Assembly (NCBI GenBank): GCA_035610835.1
Contig: CM069455.1
Span: forward strand, 41,488,579 to 41,552,578
Source: Ophiura sarsii
Lineage: Eukaryota; Echinodermata; Ophiuroidea; Amphilepidida; Ophiuridae
Direction: 5' to 3'
Length of the DNA: 64,000 nucleotides
Part shown: positions 46,424-62,113 of the stretch, piece by piece
Layout: every line of letters starts with the position of its first letter
Numbering within the stretch: position 1 is the first letter of the stretch
Notes under the pieces: model-generated
Database searches by the model: none
The model's input: only the letters and a program-made list of their open reading frames with translations
What the model was told of the DNA's origin: nothing
Translations under genes and position numbers: made by a program

Positions 46424-46799
46424 AGATAATTAATACATGTCATATAGGTTTATTGATCGATATTGATTTATAAGTCATATTTACAATGTAAATATTTATT
46501 TAGCCCAATGATCTATTTATCGGATTTCCAGTCCAAAGAGAAAAACATACGGACCTGACAAGGGCCTTTTTGCTTGAACATTGAAATTGAAATATTTTAT
46601 AGTATACCTCGAATATTTATTTTAATTTTGGGCGATGTCAAAAACAAACAAAAGTCAATCATTCGTTCACAACTACTCATCCATATTCACTGACATATAA
46701 AAATAACGGTACACCCGTTATACTCCACAATCCGTGAATCAATTTCCTAAATTACATGAATATCTAACCAAAGACGTCTTTGATCTAACCTAACCTAAC

Positions 46800-48130
<1,331 letters not shown>

Positions 48131-49769
48131 TGATGAACATTTAAGAACTTTTTCGATTTTTAAAAATGAGTTTTTGTTGTGCGGGAATTTCCCATTGCCG
48201 ATTGGCGGATTTGGTATCTCGAAGCCTTTTTTTAGGAAAGTGGATCGTGTAAACCTATTATTAATGTACTGTATTTAATAATTGGACCAATTATCATATT
48301 TGTGTAAAATGTTATTATTTTTAGTGTGATTTTGTTTGATCCAATTAACTAACTATTAGTAACTAACACCTTAACCCTAAATACCATTTACTGGTGTTAA
48401 ATGTGTTTGTGGTCATTTATCGTGGTATGTGACAGTGTCCTGGCCAAACATAAACTAGACCATTTGATATCGGAGTGTGGTTGTCATATTTTTGGGCTTG
48501 ATTTTGGTTTTGGAGACTTTTGGTCAACATTGGTGTCATTGGTGGTCAACTAAATGAACACCACGGTAACCACCACACACCAGACTAATTGATCCCCTAA
48601 GTATTTCTCTCTTTTTAATTCTTTCATTCATTATTTTTGAAACCAAATCATGATCGATGATACAAGTCATTTTTGTCTAATTAATCGTCACATTAATTCA
48701 ATGAAGTCCACCACGTGGGTGTACAGCGGCACCATCTCTGCACGGCCGACTTAGCACCTGAATAAACCGGAAGCCATATCGCATTGCCTTTCCTGTTCTT
48801 TTATACAAATATTTACCTTTTATATCGCTGCTTTTGTTACACACACATATATCACGCGCACTTAAAATCTTGTTTGGAATGCGTGGTAGCACTTTAATCT
48901 TGACATTTTTAATTGTTATTGAAAGAAGGGTAGAAGCCGTACATGGCTATAGTTTGTATAATAAGTATTTACAGCAATAATACCAGTCATATCTGCCTAC
49001 GTGTGTGTCATTCGATTCCCATTCATGATAATCATTATAATTTTATCTTATCTCTCGTTTGAACATGTACCCAAAGATCAATGCATGTACATGTATGTAC
49101 AATGTACAAGTGTATGCGTATGCGATTACGAGTTCGCGGAAAACCGGGAGATCGGTGATTCAGCACCAATTTAACGTGAATGAACAAGGTCGGGGGAGTC
49201 CTTTACTAGAAAGAATTACGTGAAAAATCAATAGGAGATCTTGTGTGTGGGATAATTCGGAAATGAACTTACGTCTCAACAGGGCCGTTCGGAACTCTCA
49301 CGTTGCTATCCAAAAATAATCTACAGAATTTAGTAGAAAAGTCCATAATGTTCGTGGAATCTTTCCTGATTGAACAAAATATTCATTATACAATCTAATA
49401 ATAATAGTAATATAAGAGACATATGAATGATGAAGGCACAAACAAATACAATACAGTCCACAGAATAACCGATATAAATCTTAATGCATTTAAAATATTG
49501 TCTCTATAAAATGGTTTATTTATGAGGCATTTTTTGAATTGATTAAAAAAGGTGTCATATTATTTAAAAATAGTATCTTCTATGCTTTAAATATAGACCT
49601 TTTAATTTTTATCAAAATATTATTTCCAACTCATATTATTAAATTACTGTATAACAATACTGATCATAATAAATAATGTATATATTTTGTAGTTTATAGC
49701 AAAAAATTAGTATGTTTCCCAAATATTTAGTTATTGTGAGAAAAAATATTTAAAAAATACATTACCGTA

Positions 49770-50024
49770 CTGTAAAACCAGAAATGTTTGTGTGCATTTA
49801 AATTTTGAAAGGAGCACCCTCTGCTTACTCACAAAAATGTCATGCCGCGAATATTCCCAATCTACCTTGTAGCACTAGCAAGCAGTACATGGCGAAGTTA
49901 CACAATGTAATGTAACTCCAAAGTATACATTCGCGAAATGTTCATGATGTGAATTACTTGGCCAGTAGTCATGGTAGTACCACTTCCTGAAATTTCAATC
50001 TCACGAACATGTCTGGTTTTACAG
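49770..50024. mobile_element. CTGTAAAA-family MITE in RUNX intron 1
   Basis: CTGTAAAACCAGAAATGTTT at the left and the complement of CTGTAAAACCAGACATGTT at the right, about 22 bp. TA precedes the left end. Confidence 0.8.
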
Positions 50025-50357
50025 TTATTTTAATAAATTTAAAAGAATTTAAAAATCATGAAGTAAATAGTGTAAAGCACCCTTTAATATTACCCCCCCC
50101 CCCAAAAAAAAACCCCACTACTTCTAAGCCTATATCTCAAACTAGTCAAAGCACATTTTAATATTAAGGCCCGCCTATCAATTTAAATAGTTGTAACATT
50201 GTTAGCATACCAATATGATAGACCTTAAATTGATAACAATGCACAGATTAGGAAGAAGTCATACCTTCATAACTTGTTTAAGTAGATTGATTACCGGATC
50301 AATAACCATTATCAATGTGTGTGGTAATGGTATGTGCTCAATGTATGTTAACATTAA

Positions 50358-50561
50358 CCCCCTGAGAACTACCAGCCGATTGGCCAGAAAGATGGATACA
50401 TCATTTATTGCACCAATCAGAGACATTGTTTAAATAATTGTATCCCTGATAAAGATCGGGGTGAAATAGTTTAAAAGCTGTATCGTAATTGGTTATTCAA
50501 ATGAGTATATCTTGTAATTAACCAATCAGAATCGCTGTATAGACAGGTAGACCACAGGGGG
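50358..50561 (-). mobile_element. CCCCCTG-family MITE in RUNX intron 1
   Basis: TTAA at 50354-50357 and 50562-50565. Ends CCCCCTGAGAACTACCAGCC and CAGGTAGACCACAGGGGG. Reverse orientation relative to 20975 and 63260. The interior has GGATACATCATTTATTG and ATTGGTTATTCAAATGAGTA. Confidence 0.88.
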
Positions 50562-52360
50562 TTAAAGTTGAAATTGATAAATGATCATCAAATCAAACAA
50601 AATATTTATTTTGGCTATCTTATATCAGGAACTTATACACTGGAATGGAAGTAGACAAAATGCCACATTTGTCTAATTCAATTTTTGAAAATACATAAAA
50701 ATGAATACAAATGCAACAACATGGAATATTTACCTTCTGAAAAATGAAGTATAATTTTTTTAATTTTTTTAAATGAGGCCATTTGATTCAAACACACTAG
50801 GTTGTTAGAAATCCCATTTTTATTAAATACAGCGGGACATTTTGGAATTTAATAAACGCTCTCTTCAATTCACCGAAAAGGAAAAGGGGACATGTTAGGC
50901 TACCTTTATTCTAATATTGTCAATCTAAGCAAATGCCTTGATCTAAGACTGGATAAAGAATTGGGAAATTCAACTTTTAAGTGATACTTTTTAAAATGTA
51001 TACTTTTTTAACTACTTCATAGTAGTTTCATATGATACTTTAAAATATTAATAAGAAAAGGTTCAAATTTCAGCTACACTTGAAATTGTCTGCGCATAAT
51101 CCATCATTTCCGATGTAATCCTGACAGCAAACCTGGATTCATCCAGGGGTTTGCGCGCGTACTATTATCCATATTGTATAATACGTTCTATTTGTCTTTA
51201 AGTGGCTTTTCACACATGTGTAAACTAAAAACCACAAAACCACAATCACCTTGTTTGGTCTGAGGAGAGCCAAGGAGAGTTACTAGCCTACAACTGTCCT
51301 GTCAGCGCAATCTTTAGCTAGATAGCAACAAGTTCATGCAGTCATCACTTTTGAATCTTGAACCTACATTTATGTACCCTCCTCAAGCCTTCACCTGCAT
51401 TCACTTTCCTTTCAGGAAAAAATGCGTAAAGATTTGGTCTTTCCTACAATTTTTGGGGTGGAAGATTTGTTGCATTTATATTTTGGAAAGGTGATCTATG
51501 GCAAAGGCTTAGGCAGCCAGCCATGTAGGGAGTGTTTTACACACCCACTTTTGTAAATACATAGCTTTTACACTACCAGTTTTTGTCCACATGGCCTATA
51601 CTTTGTACACAAATCCTTAAATTTACACACCCAGTTTTTTAAAAATTTAAACGCATTTACACACCCACACCTTCAAATCCTGCCTAAGACCTTGATATTC
51701 TATGGCGAATCTTTACCTATGTCCTATATATTTCAATGCCTATTCATCTCAGGTGAATCTTCACCCAAGCTTTTAAGGGTTTTTCAACCCCAAATCGTAA
51801 TCCCACCCCCACTTTTCCTGCATGATTTTTAATGTTATATAAAACAAGGCTTTAGTCATCATGCGCCACTTGTTTCATGAAACAAATGACAATGTTGTCA
51901 CTTGGGGATCGTGTAGCCAGCTTGCTCGCATTTCGCACTCTTTATATGAATTAAATATTGGAATATGAGAGGGAAAGAAGCGATAGATGAATTAAATATG
52001 AGCAGCTCGATTATCTGTTGCAGTGTGTGGGCAGTTGCTTTTTTTTGTAAGTCTTTTGGATTAAAATTGCCAAACAACAAGATGAAATCATGAAAAGAAA
52101 GGAAAAAAAGACAAGATATTGAGAAAAAATAATGATGTTGACTTCCGTCTCAAGAACTCTCGATGTATGCCAAGGCCCAGCATAACACCCGAACAATAAC
52201 TGTAGTAGTTGTCAGATATAATTAGCTGGATGATATGATCAGAAAATTCTTGGTACGATTGCATGTCCATCTATAAAGATATATATGTAAAAGAGTAAAG
52301 GACTGCTTATTTTTCAAGTAATTTGTTATTAGTTGTACTTGCTCAACTCAAGCAAAATAC

Positions 52361-52825
52361 TGTGTAGGAGTGATTAATTCGCTTCCTGTTAGGACTGAAT
52401 ATATGTATATTATAAGTGTCAACTCATACCGTATCTGACTTCTTTTGTTAACGCTTTCCACTCAGCAGGCGTCTGCAGACGACAGTTCCAAAATTTCACA
52501 AAATGATTAAAAAATGTCAACATTATTGAATTTCATCGCCATATTTGAAATCACCATGAGAAATACATTAAAATAAGTACAAACATGCTTAATACTGTGT
52601 AGGTGTGATTAATTCGCTTCCTGTTGCGACTGAATATATGTATATTATAAGTGTCAACTCATACCGTATCTGACTTCTTTTGTTAACACTTTCCACTCAG
52701 CAGGCGTCTGCAGACGACAGTTCCAAAATTTCACAAAATGATTTAAAAATGTCAACATTATTGAATTTCATCACCATATTTGAAATCACCATGAGAAATA
52801 CATTAAAATAAGTACAAACATGCTT
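52361..52825. repeat. Two tandem 235-bp units ending inside a MITE
   Basis: TGTGTAGG(A/T)GTGATTAATTCG starts at 52361 and 52596. Each unit contains flank plus the first part of a CACTTTCC-family MITE (CGTCTGCAGACGACAGTTCC). The first MITE copy is cut after ACAAACATGCTTA where the second unit begins. Only the second continues to the element's right end. Confidence 0.9.
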
Positions 52826-52926
52826 AGTGTTGGTTCAGTCATCTTTGAAATAACTTTGAAAGTTAAGAGAGGCTTCTGAAAAATCTGTTTTGTACATGGT
52901 AAAACTAACAGCCGCATGGAGAGTGT
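52687..52926 (+). mobile_element. CACTTTCC-family MITE in RUNX intron 1
   Basis: TTAA at 52683-52686 and 52927-52930. CACTTTCCACTCAGCAGGCG at the left and GCCGCATGGAGAGTGT at the right. Complete copy; the truncated one is at 52450-52595. Confidence 0.85.
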
Positions 52927-53099
52927 TTAAGAAAAGTAGTCGATCAAGAGAGCATTGAGATTTTCATACCTTTATGAAGTATTGATATTACTTCCGAGTA
53001 GATGAATTATTTTTTTTAGGCGATGTTTGCCAATAAATGTAGTATTAAAGCATCAATGGGGCATCAATCAATGTGTTCTGGAGATACTAAAAAAAACTA

Positions 53100-53259
53100 C
53101 TGTAAAATAGGACATTTTGTTGGCACCAAAATCCACAAGTGCCAAAACAAAAAGGTGTTACTATTCATTTTGTATGTAGGTCTACTCTAAGGAAGTTCAA
53201 AAACGCAAAAATAAAATTGTTCAAAATGTGAAAAGAGCGGAATTTTTCAACTTTTACAG
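53100..53259. mobile_element. CTGTAAAA-family MITE in RUNX intron 1
   Basis: CTGTAAAATAGGACATTTTG at the left and CTTTTACAG at the right, flanked by TA (53098-53099, 53260-53261). 160 bp. Confidence 0.75.
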
Positions 53260-53430
53260 TACCTTAAAATAACATATAATTGGTTCTGATCACCTTTTCT
53301 ATACTTTACGCACGAGGCAGACATTCCTTAAAATAAAGTTTGCAACACGTATAAAGTTAAAAGATGTTGTGTAAAAAACGATGTAATGAGATATATTGAT
53401 ACAAGGATGGCTTTTTGAAAAAATGGATTT

Positions 53431-53750
<320 letters not shown>

Positions 53751-54810
53751 TGAACATCAAGAACCACACCACTTTAGTACTAATTGGTTAAATCATTAGT
53801 CTTTTTGGTTAAATATATGGAACTCAATGATTCTTTGAGACTTGGTCCCCACGTCCCTCTACTTGGCCGCTATGGGGAAAAAAATGAACGGAAGTGTTGT
53901 GGGAAGCGCACACTTTTGAAGATATGCACACTTTTCAGTCTTCATTTTAGGGTTTGGTTGTTTAAAAAAGGGTAAGTTTTTGAATTGGGGACTGAAAATG
54001 TTGCAAACTCGAAAGTGGATACAACCGCAAGCGCCTGATTATTTAAAATCTGATATGAGGAGGGGGACAACTAGCAGGAGGGGGAATTCATTTGCATCAC
54101 CAGGGATTTTGTGACATTTCTTTGTCCAGTAAACATTCTTTGTTTGCAACTGGAGAGACTTGTTTACACTCCTAGCATTGTTTTCATTTAATAGGAGTGA
54201 GTACAAGTAACTGAGAGCCTTGTATAGACAATTTCAAACTTGCCAGCAATGGATGATATGGGTTCATTCATGATGATATCCTTTGAGACTTTCACTTTCA
54301 TTTGTTGAGAATCCTCACTTTCTTTACCAGATCACAGGCAGGCACACAAACAACAATGATAATTTTGTTGACCCAAATTGAAAATTACAGGCAACACGTC
54401 TATTGCCACAAATAATTTACAAAATGTGCTGAATTTAGATGGGTTTTTTGTTTCTCTGGAAAGTATAGTGGAAAATCGCTGTTTAGGAGTGTCCCCGACA
54501 CAGTCTGTTGGTCACTTTCGACTTGTCGGCCATCTTGGAAAAATATAGCAACAAATTGGAAAATAGTAAATAGTAAGACCCTCCCTCCTCCTTTTTTTAA
54601 AAAGTCTGGATGGGAAACATGTTTCTTTTTTACTATGCCTAACGCAGAGAGAATTGTAGACAATTTCAAACTTGCCAGCAATGGATGCTGCATTGTATGG
54701 GTTCATTCATGATATCCTTCGAGACTTTCACTTTCACTTGTTGAGAATCCTCACCAGGGATCAAACCAAGATATCAATGATGTTCTTAAAATAGACCTTG
54801 TCACTTATAG

Positions 54811-54956
54811 GTAAAAATCAATTGATTATCCTTTTCTGATGCATTGTGGGATAGAAAAGTGGGAACATGTGTCCCTTTTCAATCCCACAATGCATCAATT
54901 TTCCCATTATTCTATCCCACAATGCAACAGAAAAGGATAATCAATTGATTTTTACC
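54811..54956. repeat. Near-perfect 146-bp palindromic element
   Basis: GGTAAAAATCAATTGATTAT CCTTTTCTG..GCATTGTGGGATAGAA pairs with TTCTATCCCACAATGC..CAGAAAAGGATAATCAATTG ATTTTTACC, arms of about 46 bp. The motif TCCCACAATGCA occurs three times (one inverted). Confidence 0.88.
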
Positions 54957-55484
54957 AATCTACGATAAGGTGGAGAAGGTGTAGAAATGCTTGTAACATT
55001 GAAATATTAGAGGTAACAAGAAGTTAAATATTCCGAACATTTCTTGATTGTATTTTAAACTGGAAAGATAGAGTCAATCAACTTCCTATAATAATATTAC
55101 CAAATGCAAATTTCTGGATGACATTGATCTTTTGGTTTGGCCCCTGTAACTTTATCCATGACCGCATACCTTGTGTATGACATCACTGGGGGTTCCCTTG
55201 TTGTCTCTCAACATTCAAACATTTGGTTTAATGGTTTGGATTCAATGACACAAGCCCCATTTTCTTTCTCTTCAACTCAACTATTTAAATCAAGTTTCAT
55301 TTCCTATTTCCCAATTTGGCGCAAACTGTGGAATACAATGCACCAACTAGTCTTAGATACAAATCTTGCTTAAATAGTGTTCATACACTCTATTCCCACC
55401 TTGTACTTGTTAAAAGTCTAAACATTATTTCCATGGATGTGCACATTGCAATCAACAGGCAGGCTGCCCCCCCCCCCCAATTAA

Positions 55485-55668
55485 AGGGGCATTAAGAGAT
55501 GTGGTGGAAGCAGCGCCCTCAATTACATATTTGAAACATTGTTTTAATCAAGTTTTGCTGGGTTTTTCTTTTGTAGAAACAACAATATTGGCAATTTTCA
55601 AAGTTCATTTTGAATTATGAAGTAAATTAATTAAAATTAAAAAAAAATCAACATGATATTGTGTCCCT
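55485..55668 (+). mobile_element. TTAA-flanked 184-bp MITE, uninterrupted copy
   Basis: TTAA at 55481-55484 and 55669-55672. AGGGGCATTAAGAGATG at the left and TTGTGTCCCT at the right. Undisturbed counterpart of 19308-20053. Confidence 0.82.
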
Positions 55669-58379
55669 TTAATTTAAAAGATTTAAACATAATGGACTGA
55701 GTTGATGTGAAGTATAAGTACGGGAAAATAAGATGGTAATAACCAACACTACAAATTAACCAGGCGCCCTCCTTTTATCATTTTAATACTTCATGAAGGA
55801 ATGTGAAGCGTTTCGGGCATTCTTACCCCTCGCACTTTTCAACCTAGACTTCCATCAAGTCCTGCATCCATACCAATGTCTCTCCATTGAACTTGCATAT
55901 TATAAGGTGGACTTGAAGTCAGTCCAGGTGGCCTTTTTCCATGAAATTCTGCCCCATATAAAGCATTCTTTGACCACAGTGGTAAACCACAATTTAAGGC
56001 ATGGATTTACAATGTTGTTGAGCTGTGGGCATGTGGGGGTCAATGTCCTAGTGTCCTAAATGTTGATGATATCATGGGGGCAATGTTGTTAGAAATATTT
56101 TGCTGGTTGATATTTTTAAGTGGAAATTTTTTGTTTTTACAACAACAAAAAAAAAAAATTGGATTCGCTTCATTTCATGCACCAATTAGCTCTTTGGGTA
56201 AAGTTACATAGTGCTGTTGAGTCACTTTGTTGTAGATATGGAATTTTTATTTTCGGAAAAGTTACATAGTGCTGTTGAGTCACTTACTTTGTTGTATGTT
56301 GTAGACATGGAATTTTTATTTTCGAAATGCACATCACTGTCCTACTTTTTGATGATATCATGGGGGCAATGTTGTTAGAACTATTTTTGCTGGTTGATAT
56401 TTTTGAGTGGACATTTTTTTTTTTAAATAATTTTATTTAAATTTTTTTTGATTCTCTTCATGCACAAATTAGCTCATGGGTGAAGTTACACATAGTGATA
56501 TTTAGTCACTAATTTTATTTTAAGCAAGGAATTTTAATTTGCGGATTGTACATGTAGCATATTGTCAAGGAATGTCGGCCTTATATATTATTATTATATT
56601 ATCTATAATCATCATTTTTTTAAAGTAGGTCATATTACACAAAAGCAGATTCTATACTTGATTAATTTATATTCCTAACCCTCCCTCTCACACACAAATG
56701 ATAACGAAAACAATAATATTGCTATCTTCCACTGATAGCAAAATAAGAAATGTATGAAAAATTGAAAGTTGGATAAATAAAAATCCTTGAGCTTTTTGAA
56801 TTGTTAGATTTGAACAAGGGTGAACCTTGTGTCATTCTACAGAAATAAGTCAGTGAAAGGAATAGGGAATTCCTCACAGTGTATGAGTCATATCTGTATA
56901 ACCACGTTGGAACTTTAGCTGATTGATTACTTCAGAAGAATGAGGTCATTTCTTCATACCATTTCACAATTTGTTAGTGCCCATAATTTTCTGAGCAATG
57001 GCTTCCCAGTGTGTATTCCAGTAAAGCGATACATGTAGGCTTGATATAGACATGGACTTATCTGATAAGTCCATGATAAAGGCAACTTGAACATGGTCTA
57101 AATCCCTTTCTGGTCAAAGCAAATTAAAAATTAAAACATATGATTATATGATAAAGTTTGCCCAACATTTTCAACCATAATTATACACACCAATGCCTTG
57201 GAAATTCAACTTCAGAGAGAGAGTTTGAAAAAAGGGAAGATAAGGAAGGATTATATAGGCGTACACTATTTAATAGGAATACTTATCGACCAATCTAGTA
57301 AACTGTTTGATTCATCATCGTAACTTATGAAGCAAAAATTAATATTGATACAATCAATTTATCTTTCGATGACCACCACACTATCAAAACAGCCAAGGGG
57401 AAACACGATTATTGATTTGTCTGTTATAATTTGTCATCACCTATTGATTGATTAGTTATGGATTAGATAGATTAGTCATCAGTTATTGATTAGCAATATT
57501 ATTGATGGGATTTGTCAGTGACTGTTGATTTGTCTGGTTGTGTACTGTAAAAGTAGAAATGTTTGCGCTACCGCAATTTTCACTTTTTTTAAAGCTAAAA
57601 TCAGCAAGGTATACAGAGTACTTGCTCCAATTTCATATCGCAATTACCAATTCCATTGTGTGTTAACAATATCAGTTTCAATAATGCATTCAAAGACAAA
57701 CATAGGGCAAAACAATCATTATTAGCTACAAAACAACTTTCAATTTGTTAACCAAATTGATATGACTTTAATACCTATCCATGTGTGCATTATATTTCTT
57801 TTCTATCTGTTGAGTGTTGATATGTCAATTTGTCCTTTAATGGAATGGGTTGAGATGGACAGCTTTCATGCTTTCAGCCACCCGTAACCTTTTCATGACT
57901 CAGTTTTATAAATCATCAACATGATTGCAGTGTTGCCAACAATCTGGCACAAATAGTGACATTTGTTGGGGGAAATTTTCCCTTCTGCTGCTACCCAAGT
58001 TTCTTCAATGTCCATCTTTTCATACAATCTGTTCAGCATAGAGTAGTGGCACTGGTGGGTCAGTGGAATTTGGACATCTTATGCTAAAGGCTGAAAACAT
58101 ATTGTAGATACATGTAGCATTATCTACATTATAATGAAACAAAAGTAGCCCAATTTTCCAGCATTTTAAATTTTAAATCCAGTTTTGTATCAAATGTATA
58201 GTCTTCTCACACTAGCCCTTTGTCAACCTTGTCTTCAAAAGTAGCCCAATTTGGTTGTTTCACGATGAATTTGGCAACCTGATTGATCATCATTGTCTCA
58301 TATGATGTCATTGTGATCATATGATGAAACTATTTAGTAATTCATTACCAATACTTCAAGGCGAGTACATTTTACACTT

Positions 58380-58603
58380 ACACTTTCCACAAGGCTATTT
58401 AAGTTCAGCATCTACAAAACAGATTTTTCTAACTTTCAAAGTCTATCTCAAAGTTAACTGAACAAATACTAGGCATGTACTTATTTCAATGCATTTCTCA
58501 TGGTGATTCCAAATATGGTAATGAAATTCAATTATTGTGACATTTTTGAAACATTTTGTGAAATTTTGGAATGTCGTCTACAAACGCCTGCCTGGTGGAA
58601 ATG
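58380..58603 (-). mobile_element. CACTTTCC-family MITE in RUNX intron 2
   Basis: CACTTTCCACAAGGC at the left; interior TCTCATGGTGATTCCAAATA and GAATGTCGTCTACAAACGCC; right end CTGGTGGAAATG followed by TTAA at 58604-58607. Confidence 0.8.
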
Positions 58604-59170
58604 TTAAGAAGACTACAGTCAGCTAAAGAAAAGTAGAAATTATGAAATCGAACAATTTAACCTTTCAAAATGTAACGTGACCTTTTTCAGTATTTCGGCA
58701 CAATTTTGTGTTGAGATTGATGACATTAATCGATTGGTGAATAGCACAAGGAACTCAAGTAAATAAATCATGATGTCTAAACAATAAACAATCACCTTTT
58801 TCAGAAACAGTTCCCTTAATTCAGTGAAAATAAATTTCATGGAAATTACGATGATTGATGCCACGCTGGCCTGGCTTAGTCATTATTGTAATGTCATACT
58901 TTTAACTGGTGTAAACCTAAAGAGAGGAAAGGTAAATGGCATGATTCCTGTATGTCTCCTTTGGCAGGCAATCAAAATAACACAACATCACCGCCACGTT
59001 TTCTACTTTTCTGTCGTGCTTGTTGATAGACCCTGATATAATAAGAAAAGTGCATTAGCTTTACCCCCTAGATGAACTTTATAAAAAAGGGGAAGTTTAA
59101 AAGTTCATACTAATAAGGGAACTTTGAATTCATAACCTGAGGTAGTTTTATGAAAATTATTTTTTTACAG

Positions 59171-59880
59171 TTACAGGAAGAAATTGTAGTCTGCTTCCTG
59201 TTTTTGAAAAAGTGGACACTTTTGGTGCCATATTAACTTTTTTTGTGCGCAAAAACGGCTGCGCGAAAGGAAAAGGAAGCATGTTTGTTTTATCATGATG
59301 CAAAAACTAGCATTTATTTGCTAATTTTGCCTTTAAAAATTTTCAAAATCACTTTTTTTTACCATTCATGTAGGAGGAAATGTAGTCTGCTTCCTGTTTT
59401 TGTAAAAGTGGACATTTTTTAATTGTTGCGCTTTCCGTACCCCTAAAACGTCTGCGCGAAAGGAAGGGGATGCGATATTGTTTTGGCTTCCGTAATATGA
59501 TGTGAAAACCTAGCTTTTATTTGCTAATTTTGCTTTGAAAATTATCAGAATCACTATTTTAACCATAGGATTAGGAAGAATATGTAGTTAGCAATCTGGA
59601 CATTTTTCTTGCCGCAATAATACTTCAGCTTTCCGTACACAAGAAATGCAAGTAATATGATGCAAAAACTAGCATTTATTTGCTAATTTTGCTTTTAAAA
59701 ATGATCAAAATCACTTTTTTTACCATAGGAAGAATATGTAGTTTGCAATCTGGACATTTTTCATGCCGCAATAATACTTCAGCTTTTCGTACCCCAAAAA
59801 TAAAAGTAATATGATGCAAAAACTATTTATTTGCTCAATGTTGCTTTAAAGATTGATCAAAATCATTTTCTTTCCATCCA
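59171..59880. repeat. Tandem array, four units of about 155-200 bp
   Basis: TGTAGT(C/T)(T/A)GC..CTG motif begins near 59186, 59381, 59583 and 59738, each followed by a GGACA(T/C)TTTT segment, GATGCAAAAACTAGCATTTA-like and TTGCTAATTTTGC segments. The first two units carry a GCGCGAAAGGA(A)(A/G) block missing from the others. Confidence 0.85.
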
Positions 59881-60782
59881 TCCGACCATCCACCCACACA
59901 GACAGCAACAGATGTAGCTGTAACATATATCATTTATACCGGATGGAACTTATCATTCAAAACACTTCCATTTATTAACGATGTCGGGCGGATGGATCGC
60001 AAAGGAATAGAAAAAAAACTAGAATTATAATAATAAGTGTTTGGATCAATAGAGTCATATTTAGGTCAGGATAATTAGACAATCCATCGGTACGTGCAGG
60101 ATATAGGCTTCATTTGTGCTAATTTTTGTTTTACTGATCGGCATAGGTAGAGAAGGTCACGGGTATATGTTAGCACCGTTCAGTGTTATTCCAAACAACA
60201 AGACTAGTCGGAAGTTTGGATTGTGTGTATTCAATAGGGCTTGAAAGAAAAGCATTAGTTTTGATAGCGATACGTTGGAAAGTGGCCAAGTTTGTTGGGA
60301 AAAAGTGAATGCTTTGAAAATTTTCCTAAATTATCAGTTTGAACCACGCTTTCTCATATATTTTAAATTACAGCAAATTAGGGGGAAAAGTAGTTGAGTG
60401 CTTAAAATAGTGAAACTTGTTATTTAAAAGTAAAGGTAGAAAGCCTCATAAAAATGGGTCATGTGGGGGGATCAAATCAGCCGATTTTGATACTGGAAGC
60501 CCCAATTGAGATATGAGTCCAGGTTTTGCAGTTTCAGTGACAAATTGCAATCAAGCATAAGCGTACCTTCAACTTTCCAAGTCCGGTAAATGTAGATAGA
60601 TGGTCAATAATTCTTTTATTTTAGAATGAACCATTTTGATCCTTTTTGTCTTCTTTTCCCCCTTTTGTCCCATTTCCTGTAAGCCATTGAACCATGCAAG
60701 GTAAATTCAGGTCACTCCTGGTCACACAATGCCGTAGTGCATGCGCCCCATATTTTTACCATGCAAGACTGAGTTCCACTAA

Positions 60783-61023
60783 CACTTTCCATGCGGCAGG
60801 TGTCTGCAGACGACATTCCAAAATTGCACAAAATGTTTCAATAATTATTGGATATTTCATTACCATATTTGGAATCACCATGAGAAATGCATTGAAATAA
60901 GTACAAACATGCCTAGTATTGATTCAATAATCCATGAGATAGACTTTGAAAATTGGGAAATGTTTCTGACAAATCTGTTTTGTATGTTTTTTAAATGGTA
61001 AAACTATAGCCACATGGAAAGTG
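60783..61023 (+). mobile_element. CACTTTCC-family MITE in RUNX intron 2
   Basis: CACTTTCCATGCGGCAGG at the left, GCCACATGGAAAGTG at the right. TTAA follows the right end (61024-61027); the left flank has decayed to CTAA. Confidence 0.88.
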
Positions 61024-61760
61024 TTAAGTTTGTCTTACATTTGCTACCTTTTTACCTCTGTATTTCTATTACAAAGGTAATTGAACTCGGATATACAATA
61101 ATTCATTAGTCAAAATACTAAGCGTTGGCTGAAATTGCCAGATTGAGTGTAGATATCAAAAACAGAAAACACTAACATATGGTTGCATGCAATTGAATTT
61201 CCCATTTGGCACATTGACCAAAATGCTACAATTAATGCATGATTTGTGCTCCTACGTACTAACATTTGAACACAATTTCTAAGAATCGACATACGACATT
61301 GTTACTTACATGTACATCACGCCACGTAATTCATGTACGATTTTGACATTTCATGAAGTCAAACAATTCTTTGAATCAGTGAATCAGTAATATTAAGTGA
61401 TACTTTGAAATGAATTTTTTGTTAGAATTTGGAACCTTTTGACACTTTAATTTAAAGAGCAATAATTTCAAACCTCAAATATGTTGTAGAAAAACATTTT
61501 GAAAGCAAGTTGTAAATCACCTGTTGAAAAACAAATGAATCAGTACTACTACTAGTGATAAGTAAAATTGGCAAAATTATGAAAGCCCCTATCACAGGAC
61601 ACGCTTTAGGCTTCCCTCCCCCTCCATTGAAGATGAACATCCTCGAAGTTAGAACACATCAGAGTATGGATCAAAAATGTGTAACTTTTTAGTGAATATA
61701 TGGTATAAGAAGAGTTGTTTTCTTTTGTAACCTTTTTATTTTTTGCTTTTTTTTTTGAAG

Positions 61761-61970
61761 GACATAGACCAAAGATGGAAGAGCACCACCAACACAGAGG
61801 AATGCCGCCCTCGTTGCCCGGCGGTGGAATATTTCACCAGAGGATGCCACTCAACGACTTTCACAATTTCATGCCGAAGCCCCCTCACCAGGCCTCCTCC
61901 TCGTGCGCCATGAGATCAGAACGCTCCCCTATGGGTAGTACACCGACGAGTTATCTACCAGGATCACACG
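61761..61970 (+). CDS. runx: RUNX coding exon 3
   Basis: Residues 199 (shared Arg) to 268 plus one base. Begins HRPKMEEHHQHRG directly after GPREPRR, the usual RUNX continuation with basic residues at the end of the Runt domain (nuclear localisation region). The rest is a Pro/Ser/His-rich linker (MPPSLPGGGIFHQ, FMPKPPHQASSS, SPMGSTPTSYLPG) as in the transactivation part of RUNX proteins. Acceptor TTTTTTGAAG; donor GTAAAT at 61971, phase 1. The C-terminal exons with the VWRPY motif lie beyond the window. Confidence 0.9.
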
Positions 61971-62113
61971 GTAAATTGAGCTTCTTTTTTCTCTTTTTTC
62001 TTTTTAAATCCAGAGGTCAAATCAAAAATCTTGTGGACTGCTAGAATTCGTTTGGAAATTGGAACATTAATTTTTTTCATATCATTCTGATGGTTTTTAT
62101 TCCCGCTGGTTAA

